The notes under the pieces: model-generated
Seen by the model: only the letters and a program-made list of their open reading frames with translations
Told to the model about the DNA's origin: nothing
Database searches by the model: none
Made by a program: the position numbers and the translations under genes
NCBI GenBank assembly: GCA_008704415.1
Contig: VXIS01000138.1
Coordinates: 1 to 64,000, forward strand
Source of the DNA: Sphaerosporella brunnea
Lineage: Eukaryota > Ascomycota > Pezizomycetes > Pezizales > Pyronemataceae
Length of the DNA: 64,000 bases
Reading direction: 5' to 3'
Shown: positions 32,303 through 42,249 of the stretch, one piece after another
Position numbering within the stretch: the stretch's first letter is position 1
Layout of the letters: each line of letters begins with the position of its first letter

Positions 32303-33142
32303 CCACAAGGTCGTTGAGCATAGTTTCATTGCCACCTTTAAACCGTACTCCTTGGTATCGGCTAAGTGTCGGCGGATTACGAATTGGCCAAAGATAAGCC
32401 TGAGCTGACGCGCGCACAACGAGCGGTCGACATTTTGTGCAGCCTGCACCGTGTGACATTGAAGGTAACACCTTAACTTCAATTCTGCGCGCACTTTGGT
32501 GATCATAGTTGCTGAAGGCGCCGCGGCATTTGGAAATATACTGATACTCCGACATGTCCTGTTGTCTACGGCTGGGGCGTGCGCATACCCTCCGAGTGAT
32601 GCGTAGTGAATCATCTGTGGGGGGGGTGTGCACCGTGGCACTGCCAGGTATCTATCTCATTTGGTACGGTAGCCAGACAACTCCCCACCGCGTCAACACA
32701 ACGCACAATTGTGCAGTCCAAGCGGGATACGGTAAAATCACCTTGGCCACATCGACGTACGATATCGCCAGCTATCAGGTAGTGAAGGAAGGCCCTGAAA
32801 TCTGCGCGACTAGGAGAATTGGATACCTTGGTATGCAACAAGTACGAAGAGGTCACGGCGGCATGGCCAGCACGTCAGCAGCCAACAGGTTAAGTCGACG
32901 GGTACCACATCACGCAACGTGCGACTTTGTCCTTAGCCCTGGACTGCCGTGTCGGATCAACAACTATGCCAAGTTCCTGGCGATTGAGATGGAGAAATCA
33001 CGACGCATCGACCAGTATGCGACGAGTCGTGCCCCATGGTGCCCGTTCAGCGTGTGTTCTTCAGCGCTATACTCCAACCGTTCGCGGCGAATCAACTGGG
33101 GTTGCAATTCCTGTTGCCAGGATGCGGGATTCTCTGCGCTTC
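32303..33142. other. left flank of the chromovirus insertion
   Basis: A 197-codon plus-strand frame (32554-33147) runs into the LTR but shows no domain. I cannot support it as a gene. GCTTC at 33138-33142 is the left target duplication of the retrotransposon. Confidence 0.4.
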
Positions 33143-33654
33143 TGTAACCTTTTCGTGAGCTTATAAGATCCGCTATTTCACAGATGCAAATAAACTCAGA
33201 ACCGTTTGTGTATCTGACTTGATAAATACCAAGAGAATACTCGCACTCAGGTCACTGATCAACTCAGTATTTATTGATGATAGTCGATACAATCTGGGCT
33301 GCTCGAAAGGCCGTATCGAAAGAAGAGAAAAGAATGAATGTAGGAAAAGCTCGTAGCTTTTATAGCCAACGATGCTGAGTACATCATGTGATAACAATCT
33401 GGTGGCAAATTCGAAACTAAGGAAAGAATGGTCTAGAAGACCTGCAAGTCTGCCTTGTGGAAACTAGAAGATTCCAAAGTGACGTAGCATCGAAGGGGCT
33501 AGAAAGTGCTAGAAACATGGTGATAAAACATAGTAAAGAAAGTAATGGAAACTCGTAGAATGCTGTTATCATACCATCGTTACTGCCTTATAGTTTTATA
33601 TCTTAGTAAGGAAATACGTAAGAAAGAAACCATAGTAAGTGTAATAATCTTACA
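33143..33654 (-). repeat. 3' LTR of full-length chromovirus
   Basis: TGTAAG...GTTACA on the minus strand, 512 bp, matching 40467-40978 at every position I compared. AAGGAGAAG, the polypurine tract, abuts it at 33655-33663. Confidence 0.97.
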
Positions 33655-33663
33655 CTTCTCCTT
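33655..33663 (-). other. polypurine tract
   Basis: AAGGAGAAG on the minus strand, preceded by TTTTTT and immediately next to the 3' LTR. It corresponds to 535-543 of the other copy with one substitution. Confidence 0.75.
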
Positions 33664-33681
33664 AAAAAACAGTTGAAACAG

Positions 33682-36600
33682 TTACTCACGTAAATCAAAA
33701 ACGGAAGAAGCAATAGATGACATAGGAGAAGAACAGAAAGAATCATCAGAAGGAAAGAAAAAATCGGGAGGAAGAGTGACTGCGGTGGAGGTGTAGTCCT
33801 GGGTCCTCTTCGAAAGGAATTCCTGGATGGAATCAGCGCCAGTGTTGCGTACATTCTCATCAGGTTCCCAAGAGTTGTTTTCAGGTCCATAATTCTCCCA
33901 AGAGATATACCAGTAATCGATACCGTTAATCTTCTTGTGGTCGAGAATCTCCTTGATGTTGTAGAGAGTGTGGTCGTCTTCTTCTTCGTCATCGTAGCTG
34001 GAGGGAGGAGGCGGAATTGTCTTGTCTGAAATTCGCTGGAAGAGCTTGAGTTTGTCCTGGGCGAAGATGGGATAAACACGCTTGTTCTTGGGGAGTTCAA
34101 GTGTGCAGTTGCCTGTATCCTCATCGACTTTTGTGATCCTGTAGGGCCCTTCCCAAACTTCCATAAGCTTCCTAACCTTGCCCTTCCCTCGAGAACGTCT
34201 CTTGTAAAACACCCATTGTCCAACCTGAAGTTGAACCTTAGGATTCCTACGCTTGGCAGCAATGCTTGCCTGGCGGTGACGTGCTGCCAGCAATGCATCT
34301 CGAGCCACAGCATTGTTGATCTTTTGCTGCTCGAGGTACTCATTGACTGCAGGGACATTCGAATCGAATTCAACTGGTAAAATGCGAGGGATATGACCAA
34401 ATTGAACTTCGTGAGGGGTACGCTTGATGGTGGTGGAAGGAGAGTGGTTGAAGGCGTGCTCAACACGCCAGAGATGACGAGACCAGTCTGCCTGTTTGTT
34501 GTTGGTGAAAATCCGAAGCATTTGAGCGATGGTACGGTTGGCCCGCTCCACTTGTCCATTGGTGTTTTGATGGAAAGCGGTGGCCATGAGGAGGTCAGTA
34601 CCAATCTGCTTGTGGAGTCCTTGCCAGAACTGCGAGGTGAATCGAGGGTCTCTGTCCGAAACGATTGACTCTGGGAGTCCGTAGCGAGCGTAGTAGTGTT
34701 TAATGAAAACATCCGTAACGTCCTTTGCCGAAAATCCGTCCTTTAGGGGAACCAAAACAAGACCAGAAGAGAAGCGGTCAATGATGACCATGATGTGCTT
34801 GAAACCGTCCGAAGAGTTGAATGGACCAAGGAAATCAATAGCAATTGACTCCCATGGGCAAAGGGGAATTTCCAAGAGGCGAGCTTCGCCAATTGGCTTG
34901 GTGGTGGCATCTTTGTTGCGCTGACACTCAAGGCATTCTCTGCAGAACTCGTCGATGTCCTGCTTCATCCTAGGCCAGTAAAAACTCTGCCTGCATAGGA
35001 TGTAGGTCTTCTCGGTGCCTTGATGTCCCACACTCTTGTGACAACTTTGCATGATGACATGCCGGACTGAGGAGGAGGGATTGTCTCTGGAAAGGACTGC
35101 ATTGGGGACGTAAACTCGAAGGTTGGAAGTGATGGAGGGGTCATCTAGCACAACATATCCTGTGTCATGCCAGTGAAATGGCTTGCGAATGCCATTCTTG
35201 ACCATGGGATCGTCTTCATATGCCTGCTTGAATGTAGGGAGCATGGCCTTCCCTATGTGGTTGTCAAGGAAAAATGCGGGTACTCTGTTGCGAGTGTCGT
35301 AATGAATGACTTCCTGGGAACGATTTCCTGGTGGGTGTTGAGGTGGTTCGAACATTTCTGCATCCTCTTTGTCCAGAAGAGGAGTTTCGTCCGAAATCGA
35401 TGGCTGAATTTTTTGCTGAGTCCCTTCCCCTTCAAAATCCTTGTTGGAACCTTGGTCATGCTCTGCCGATTCCTTATCCTTTTTCTCCTGTTCCTTACGA
35501 GCCTGAGCTCGAGTTAGAAAGGCCTGGGGATCAGAGGGTATGGGTTCCATGGGTGGGGAAATGGGCTCAATGGGCCGCTCTCTCTGGAGTCTGGGTACCA
35601 GATGGCGGTGACTGGATGGGTTGGAAATCTGACTATCTTGGTGGGTGGCAGCTTGGAGGAGCGCACATACTCCACCTGGGTTGGCCTCAGCCTGGCCATA
35701 AACCTGTCGATTTCCTCCTTCGATGGGGTCTTTGTCGACCAAGAGGGGGTTTCTCCTGGGTGCGATGGCGTAGGTTTGGAACGGCGTGACTTCGTCCTGG
35801 ATTCGCTGGGGGTTTTCCTGGTTGTTCTGTTGCTGGTCTGGGAGTGTCCTGGGGGTAGGCGTGGTGGTGAAGGTCTGTACTTGTCTGGGTATATCCTGTT
35901 TCCACCAAGGGCCGTCTGGGTGTTGTCTCTCCTGTGGGAATTTCGGGCGTGGTGCGCCTGATTCTGGAGTCCATTGGAGGGCAGGTGCCCTTGAACTATT
36001 CGCGTAGGTGATGTAACCATGGTGGATAAGCCACTCATAGTTGCCGATGGGGTCTTCATCTGGGTCTGGACATTCTGAATTGGGTCCAAATGAATCGTCC
36101 ATGTCTGTGTCTTCGTCTGGGGAGTCGTAGAACTCGTCGTCGCTATCGGATTCAAATTGAGCGTGATACTGAGAGTTTGACTTCCAGGTGCTGAAGGTTT
36201 CCATGAATCCTGAGGAATAGTGATATGGGCAGCCGTCTCTGGAGCGGCAGGCTGTCCAGTGGAGGTTTGGGTCGCACCTCTCATAGCGCGAGGCTCCCTT
36301 GGGGCGGAGGCTGGCGGAAGGTTTGTTGTTTGAGGTGGACATCTCATTTGAGACTTGAAGAGCGTGTGAAAAGTGTGAGGAAAGCTTGTCTGTTTCGGTG
36401 GAAGCGGTCTGTTGAGGAATGGAGGTTGTTGGGTTGAGGAGACTGTCAATGGAGCTGAAATCCTCTGGTTTTAAGTTCTCATGGAGGAACTCATCCGGCG
36501 GCGTTATCTCCTTGTCCGCATCCTCATACAGACGTGAAAGGGTGTCTGCTAATTGATTGCTTTCTCCTGGTGTGTGCTGGATTTGGAAATCGAACATCTG

Positions 36601-39252
36601 GATGTATTCCAACCATCTGGCTAGTCTGCCAGTGGTCATGGGTTTCGTCACAAGGTACTCCAGTGCCTTGTGGTCAGTAATTACCGTAAATGGTATTCCT
36701 AATAGCTTTGTTTCGAATGCACCTAGTGCATCAACTATAGCTAGAAGCTCCTGGTTGGTGGTGTTGTAATTTTCCTGGGTGGCGGTAAAGCGTCTGCTGT
36801 GTATCGCTGCGATTCTAGACTTCGAATCTTCTAGACTCTTGCCATGACAAATGAATGCACCCGTCCCTACCCGAGATGCATCTGTCACCAGATACACCTT
36901 ATCTTCGCCTGACTTGATTCTGTCATATCGAAGTGGTGTGAGGGGTACATGTTTTCGGCAAAGATCCTTGATCTGCCGAAATGCATGGTCATGCAGGGCA
37001 TCCCATCGCCACTCAGCATTTCCGGTTAATTCCGTGAGTGGTGCTAGGATAGTGGAGCTGTGAAAAAGGTGTGGTGCCACATAATTGATTACACCTAAAA
37101 AGCTTTGTAGCTGCTTTTTGTTTGTGGGTGTGCGCCAATCCTGTATTTTCCGAATTCTCTCTGGGTGTGGGTGGATCTCATGACCAGAGATAATGTGTCC
37201 TAGGAGGCGTAGCTGGGATGTCATGAACTGACATTTGTCCATCCTGAGATAGAATTTCGCTTTTGCAAGCTGCCGAAAAACTTGCTCAAGGTGTCGCATG
37301 TGTTCTTCTCGAGTTTCGGAAAAGATAAGGATGTCATCTAGGTACACCCATACAAATTTTCCGATGAATTCGCCTAAGATAGTGTTCATGCAGCGCATTA
37401 TGGTTGCAGGAGCATTGCAGTCTCCCTGCAGCATGACCTTAACTTGAAAAGAGCCGAGGTCATCTGCATTGATGACATTTAATTCTTCCGATGATGGCTC
37501 CACTCGTACCTGGTGATAGGCGTTGGAAAGGTCTAGAACTGACTTGAAGTTTGCTCTAGCAGCATCCTCTCGGATGTTATCTGCATGAGGTAGTGGCGTG
37601 TAGTCCCGTTCTGTGATGCTATTCCTATCTCGAAGGTCATTCACCCATCTCCATCCTTTGGAGGGTGGTATCTTTGGTGTTCCGAAAATTGAACATGGGA
37701 ATCTGCCGGGTCCAGGCACTGCAATTCCCTGTTGTTTCCAATTGTCCAGGTGAGCAATGAGGTCCTTCCGGTAGGCGTCAGGAATACGCCTTGCATGGAA
37801 CTTAAATTGCTCTAGTTTGTCTGGATCAAGTCTGACCACATGATTGCATCTATCACGTAGTGGAGGTAATCCTTCTGGTTCCTTCTCTGGGAATACTGTT
37901 GGAAACATCTTATCGAAAGGTGGGATGTCTTCGGTAGTTGCTGATGATGTGAGAGAGAATGTTCTAGGCTGTCTTGTTGCACACTGGATGGTGGTGTCAT
38001 GTTTTGGGAAATGTGCTGTAGAATCTGCCGTATTCAGGCTCACATGGTTATCCTGAAGGAAAGGCATTCCTAGGATGATGTCGTATGAGCTGACTGCTAC
38101 TATGAGAAACTTCGTTTTCTCAGTGAATCCTGGTTTAATTTCGACGTTGGCGTAAGCAAATCGATTGGCGTTTGTCTTGGATCCTTTTGCGGCCATGTGA
38201 ATGGTGATAGGTTGCGGTAGTTCTCTGGTAAAGATGTTGTGTGTCTGGGCCCAACTGCTGGACATAAGATTCGTCCCTGTTGTCCCTGTGTCTAGAAGAA
38301 CTCTCGCCTGTTTTCCGTTGACGTTTATGTTGGTGACCATGTTGTTGATGTTGTCCTTCTTGCTATGTTCTGCTCGTGCAGTCTCGATAAATTCTTCCAC
38401 AGTTGGCGGTAAGTTGTCTTCCATTATGTTGACAGTGGTTCTTGCTGATTGAATCCATTTGCCCTGTTGCTGATTTCGTTGCTTGGCTCTGCATTCGTTG
38501 ATGAAGTGTCCTGCCTTCTTGCAGTAGAAGCACTTCTTCTCCTGTTTGAGTTGCGCTTTCTCCTGGTCTGAAAGCTTCTTGAATTGCTTGTTGTTGCTTC
38601 CTTGGTTTCCTCGTCCTGAGTTGTTGTTGTTCTTGCTGAACTGAGGATTCATAGCATTGCTAGAATGGTGTTGTCCATTTCGATTCAATTGTTGCGGTCG
38701 TCCATACTTTCCAGCTTGGAAAAGAGCGGCATCCTTTCGTTCCGCTAGCTTCTTGACGTCTTCCCATTTCGCTGTCGATCGATCCACAACCTCAGGCTCA
38801 ACTGCATAGCGAAGATCTGGGTGCATAGCATCCAAGAATCGCTGGATTTTGACCTGGGTGTTGATGGCTTTTCCAAGTCGAGCTGCTACTTTCTCAAGTC
38901 GAATGGCAGTGGCGTTGATGCGGTCCACTCTGCCATTTCGAGTCTGAGAGATCTTATACCAATCATCCCAATATCGATTGACTTCTGTGGATGGAATGAT
39001 ATGGTTCTTGAGCTGAGTGAGAAACTCATCGAAGTTCATGGTGCCTTCCATGCGTTTGGTATGGTAGAACTCCTTTGCTGTTCCGCTGAGGAAGTACTGA
39101 AGCACTAGGAGTTTCTTGTCGTTGTCTTGAAGCCCTGAAAGCGTCAGGTAGTCCTTGACTTCCTGTAGCCATGCGTCGATGGTGGCTGCATCTCTATCCT
39201 GGTTGTCTCCTGAATAGGTTCGTGGCTTTGGGACTTTAAACTTTTCTGCCAT
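33682..39252 (-). CDS. Gag-Pol polyprotein of chromovirus (from first AUG)
   Basis: From the first AUG (39252) the frame encodes 1,856 residues in one piece. Domains, numbered from that Met: retrotransposon Gag (1-190); CCHC knuckle CFYCKKAGHFINEC (241-254); aspartic protease, D321 in LLDTGTTGT; reverse transcriptase with YLDD at 637-640; RNase H, D791 in TDAS; a long linker (about 915-1320) with a Cys/His cluster (993-1011); integrase HHCC zinc finger (from about 1406) and catalytic D1473, D1533 and E1569, with correct D-x59-D-x35-E spacing; GPY/F module; chromodomain (about 1763-1803). All catalytic motifs look intact. Gag and Pol share one frame, so no recoding is needed. The frame is also open upstream to 40062 (next entry). 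Confidence 0.95.
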   Translation of the reverse strand: MAEKFKVPKPRTYSGDNQDRDAATIDAWLQEVKDYLTLSGLQDNDKKLLVLQYFLSGTAKEFYHTKRMEGTMNFDEFLTQLKNHIIPSTEVNRYWDDWYKISQTRNGRVDRINATAIRLEKVAARLGKAINTQVKIQRFLDAMHPDLRYAVEPEVVDRSTAKWEDVKKLAERKDAALFQAGKYGRPQQLNRNGQHHSSNAMNPQFSKNNNNSGRGNQGSNNKQFKKLSDQEKAQLKQEKKCFYCKKAGHFINECRAKQRNQQQGKWIQSARTTVNIMEDNLPPTVEEFIETARAEHSKKDNINNMVTNINVNGKQARVLLDTGTTGTNLMSSSWAQTHNIFTRELPQPITIHMAAKGSKTNANRFAYANVEIKPGFTEKTKFLIVAVSSYDIILGMPFLQDNHVSLNTADSTAHFPKHDTTIQCATRQPRTFSLTSSATTEDIPPFDKMFPTVFPEKEPEGLPPLRDRCNHVVRLDPDKLEQFKFHARRIPDAYRKDLIAHLDNWKQQGIAVPGPGRFPCSIFGTPKIPPSKGWRWVNDLRDRNSITERDYTPLPHADNIREDAARANFKSVLDLSNAYHQVRVEPSSEELNVINADDLGSFQVKVMLQGDCNAPATIMRCMNTILGEFIGKFVWVYLDDILIFSETREEHMRHLEQVFRQLAKAKFYLRMDKCQFMTSQLRLLGHIISGHEIHPHPERIRKIQDWRTPTNKKQLQSFLGVINYVAPHLFHSSTILAPLTELTGNAEWRWDALHDHAFRQIKDLCRKHVPLTPLRYDRIKSGEDKVYLVTDASRVGTGAFICHGKSLEDSKSRIAAIHSRRFTATQENYNTTNQELLAIVDALGAFETKLLGIPFTVITDHKALEYLVTKPMTTGRLARWLEYIQMFDFQIQHTPGESNQLADTLSRLYEDADKEITPPDEFLHENLKPEDFSSIDSLLNPTTSIPQQTASTETDKLSSHFSHALQVSNEMSTSNNKPSASLRPKGASRYERCDPNLHWTACRSRDGCPYHYSSGFMETFSTWKSNSQYHAQFESDSDDEFYDSPDEDTDMDDSFGPNSECPDPDEDPIGNYEWLIHHGYITYANSSRAPALQWTPESGAPRPKFPQERQHPDGPWWKQDIPRQVQTFTTTPTPRTLPDQQQNNQENPQRIQDEVTPFQTYAIAPRRNPLLVDKDPIEGGNRQVYGQAEANPGGVCALLQAATHQDSQISNPSSHRHLVPRLQRERPIEPISPPMEPIPSDPQAFLTRAQARKEQEKKDKESAEHDQGSNKDFEGEGTQQKIQPSISDETPLLDKEDAEMFEPPQHPPGNRSQEVIHYDTRNRVPAFFLDNHIGKAMLPTFKQAYEDDPMVKNGIRKPFHWHDTGYVVLDDPSITSNLRVYVPNAVLSRDNPSSSVRHVIMQSCHKSVGHQGTEKTYILCRQSFYWPRMKQDIDEFCRECLECQRNKDATTKPIGEARLLEIPLCPWESIAIDFLGPFNSSDGFKHIMVIIDRFSSGLVLVPLKDGFSAKDVTDVFIKHYYARYGLPESIVSDRDPRFTSQFWQGLHKQIGTDLLMATAFHQNTNGQVERANRTIAQMLRIFTNNKQADWSRHLWRVEHAFNHSPSTTIKRTPHEVQFGHIPRILPVEFDSNVPAVNEYLEQQKINNAVARDALLAARHRQASIAAKRRNPKVQLQVGQWVFYKRRSRGKGKVRKLMEVWEGPYRITKVDEDTGNCTLELPKNKRVYPIFAQDKLKLFQRISDKTIPPPPSSYDDEEEDDHTLYNIKEILDHKKINGIDYWYISWENYGPENNSWEPDENVRNTGADSIQEFLSKRTQDYTSTAVTLPPDFFFPSDDSFCSSPMSSIASSVFDLRE

Positions 39253-40466
39253 GGCGGTGGTTGCTTGGACTTCGATTCTGGGCCTGAAAAGTTGTTTCCT
39301 TGGAGACTGTGGTTTTGGATTTTCTTCTTCTGAGCTGGATTCGTCTTCTTCAAATCCTCCTGGTGGTCTTGGAGTTTCTTCGTGGCTAGTGTCTCTGACC
39401 TCGTGTGGTGGAGGAGTTGTTTGCCTTGTTAAGTCCAGGTAGTCTTGGATGGCTTTGTTTGTTGATGCTGTTAGAGCCGAGTCTGATTTGAATCTTCCTT
39501 CTTCGTATAGGCGTTGCCAAGTCTGAAGTAAACCTTTGGCTCGTTCTTTGGTTTCTTCGGTCGTAGCTTGCTGTATCTCTTGCTCAAGCTTTTCGAATCG
39601 TGGAGTGAATTGTTCCAATCGAAAATTGTGAAGCTCCTTCTCAAGTTGGTTAAATTCGGTGTTGCTCTCAATGAGGAGTTCGTAGTTATAGAGCTGGTCT
39701 GATCCAGTACTTTTGGGAATCCAATCAAGGACAACTTTTATGTGGTCCTGAAGGTCCTGTAGACGCTTGCGTGCTTCGTGTTCCGATTTAAAAATCTGTG
39801 TAATTGGTGGTCGATTGGTACTGGTCTCGGAGACTTCTGATTCGGCTTCTGATTCTGAGTGGGCTGATTGAGAGGCTTCGGTTTCCTCTGGTTGCTTCTT
39901 TCGTGGTCTGCCTCTCTTCTTTGGTTGTTGTCTCTGTTCCTCTGCTTCGTCGTGGAGCGCTTGAATGACCTCTTCTGTGGGTATTTCTGGATTAAGGCGT
40001 TGGCTCCTTCTTGTTGCTGTTGGTTGCTCCGTGGTGATGGGTGTTGTGCACTTCCCTGAGGCCTATGCACTCGGGAATGCTGTCGAGGAATTGTTGTCTG
40101 TATAGCTCGCGTCGAGAGCTCTTGAATAGAATCGTGCAGGGCTGTCTCCTGATCGATCTAACTATTCGTCTTAAAGCTTAACCCGGGACTGCTGATACCT
40201 CTGCCGGTTAACTAAGGCCTTGTTGACGCTTGTCGTTCCTAGGATTGTCTTAACGACTCGAAAATGTATTGTTGTGCTCGTCGTGCTTAAAGTGAGTCGT
40301 ACTTGTGGTTGTGTCTTGGTTCGTGATATCGATATGTCGTAAATTCGGAAATTTCCTGGCCAGCAGGGCGGCTTCGAGTAGGGGAGAACCAGGTGATCAG
40401 TCTGGTCTGAGGATCAAAGATTGTAGGTTGGGTAGAGAGAACAGATACTGGTCGGAGTGAAAAAAA
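39253..40466 (-). other. AUG-free leader with in-frame Gag N-terminal extension
   Basis: Between the 5' LTR and the Gag AUG there is no ATG in any minus-strand frame. The Gag frame itself is open from 40062 (after TAG 40063-40065) to 39253, 270 codons. The extension looks coding: an AT-hook (PKKRGRPRKK, 39895-39924), charged helices (LQDLQDHIKVVLDW; LEKELHNF; FEKLEQEIQQA) and an acidic Ser/Glu region before MAEKF. The R-U5 part downstream of the TATA box also lacks ATG. Either scanning ribosomes reach MAEKF through a cleaned leader, or a near-cognate codon starts a longer Gag, or both. Confidence 0.8.
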
Positions 40467-40978
40467 TGTAACCTTTTCGTGAGCTTATAAGATCCGCTAT
40501 TTCACAGATGCAAATAAACTCAGAACCGTTTGTGTATCTGACTTGATAAATACCAAGAGAATACTCGCACTCAGGTCACTGATCAACTCAGTATTTATTG
40601 ATGATAGTCGATACAATCTGGGCTGCTCGAAAGGCCGTATCGAAAGAAGAGAAAAGAATGAATGTAGGAAAAGCTCGTAGCTTTTATAGCCAACGATGCT
40701 GAGTACATCATGTGATAACAATCTGGTGGCAAATTCGAAACTAAGGAAAGAATGGTCTAGAAGACCTGCAAGTCTGCCTTGTGGAAACTAGAAGATTCCA
40801 AAGTGACGTAGCATCGAAGGGGCTAGAAAGTGCTAGAAACATGGTGATAAAACATAGTAAAGAAAGTAATGGAAACTCGTAGAATGCTGTTATCATACCA
40901 TCGTTACTGCCTTATAGTTTTATATCTTAGTAAGGAAATACGTAAGAAAGAAACCATAGTAAGTGTAATAATCTTACA
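40467..40978 (-). repeat. 5' LTR of full-length chromovirus
   Basis: 512 bp, TG...CA, followed on the right by the target duplication GCTTC (40979-40983). It contains the promoter that drives the element leftward. Confidence 0.97.
40682..40688 (-). promoter_or_regulatory. LTR TATA box of full-length element
   Basis: TATAAAA on the minus strand, 216 nt before the LTR end. No ATG occurs on the minus strand from here to 39253. The nearest upstream ATGs are in U3 (CATGATG) and would not be transcribed. Confidence 0.65.
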
Positions 40979-42249
40979 GCTTCCACCACGAGGCCCGAGG
41001 TTGAATTCCCTGGGGGATATCCAAAGTCCGCGGTCGAACAAGCTTCAACACTGGCAAGCAAACTGGAGTTAAGCGGTTCGGAACTCTCTCTGTTCTATTG
41101 CCGTACTAAATAGACCGCCACAAATTGGCAAACAAACTTGGGAGTTCCGTTTACCATGCCGGAATCGAGGAACGTGATTCGATTTTGGATGCCTAGAGCC
41201 GCGGTCAGGTCGCCACTAGGTTTCTATGTGCGACTTCAGCGTTGTGCGTGGGCATCGATGATCGCGTCGTGCATGACGGCATCCCTCCGGGACTCACAGA
41301 GCTCATTCAGCGTGTTGGCAGATGGCACGGAGCCCAAATGCACGCTACTGGTAGATGTGGGTGGAGCTGAACTGGAAACGCTTCTGAGAAAGCGAATCGA
41401 CATCGACATATTGGCCTTGGGCAAATAGTATGTCCATCAGTCCCCGAATTAGCAAGCGTAGCTGACATCCTAACAAGTGTAACGCAGACCAGCCAGTGTC
41501 GGCGCCAGCTGTTGGCATAGTAAATTCAGTTCTGTTGCGCTGGTGGCTGCGACCATGAAACGGACGGTTGAGCCAGCGAATACAGCGTGGAATGTGTTCA
41601 GCTGACGTTTATTCTCTTCAGCTGTACCGTCCATTTCTTCTGGTTTTCTATCATTTCAGAGCCCAGCACATGATAATATACTGTACGTGAGTTGCATGGC
41701 ACAGCCACCTGTCTTTCGCAACGGAAAGAAACGTAAACAAGCGCTGAGATCAGAACGAATCAGGTTTGTTGATGCACATATAACAACCTTGTTGCAGCGG
41801 GGGAATGTGAACATGCTATTGTGGACGTCACCGCTGCAACTTCCATCCGTTTTGTGTACGCGGCGTCGACATCGTTGGTTATCAAGAACCTCAGTTTCGC
41901 ACGTCCGTGATCCCGAAATGTTGTGTCATATTAACGCTACAACTACGTCAGACCTCGCAACTGTCTAGGCAGTTTACCGGGTAAAGTGGCAAACCAGTTC
42001 GCAGTTTGACCGTGCAGTTCTGGCCCGCGGGGAACCATGTCATACGGTCCCTGAGTGACGGTAGAACCGGACAACGGCAGTACACCGCATAGCCAAAAGG
42101 TAAACCGGTTGTTGTAAAGAAACCGTTTCGCGACGTCATTTGGAACTCAACACCGTGCGACCGGAGCGTAACCTTATGCCAGCCTGAGTGCCAACCTTCC
42201 GCCGGGACCCCGCCACATATCCGTTGCACACTCATTCCCTAACGTACCC
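40979..42249. other. right flank of the chromovirus insertion; no gene
   Basis: It starts with the target duplication GCTTC. Short plus-strand frames (for example 41687-41968) show no domain. The copia relic begins near 42250. Confidence 0.35.

Larger units (their letters stand above)
33143..40978 (-). mobile_element. full-length Ty3/gypsy chromovirus (7,836 bp)
   Basis: Two 512-bp LTRs (33143-33654 and 40467-40978) that I read as identical flank one long gag-pol frame. The 5-bp target duplication GCTTC lies at 33138-33142 and 40979-40983. Identical LTRs, an uninterrupted frame and an intact duplication indicate a very recent insertion of a probably active element. The order is LTR, 1.2-kb AUG-free leader, Gag, protease, RT, RNase H, integrase, chromodomain, polypurine tract, LTR. 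No TGG-type tRNA primer site is evident in the first 20 bases after the 5' LTR, so the priming mode is open. Confidence 0.97.

Noticed and set aside
31810..32310. 8-bp target duplication for CAGGG copy b
   Set aside because: Flanks GTCTCCCG and CCACAAGG do not match, so I did not claim one.
32554..33147. 197-codon plus-strand frame
   Set aside because: It runs into the LTR of the inserted retrotransposon, shows no domain, and its end is created by the insertion.
33603..34712. 369-codon minus-strand frame over the 3' end of the chromovirus
   Set aside because: Out-of-frame shadow of gag-pol (integrase to chromodomain region).
1..40978. LTRs at 544-1055 and 33143-33654 as the two ends of one giant element
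   Set aside because: They are in opposite orientation, the left one follows its own Pol end and polypurine tract, and the 33143 LTR has its own partner and target duplication.
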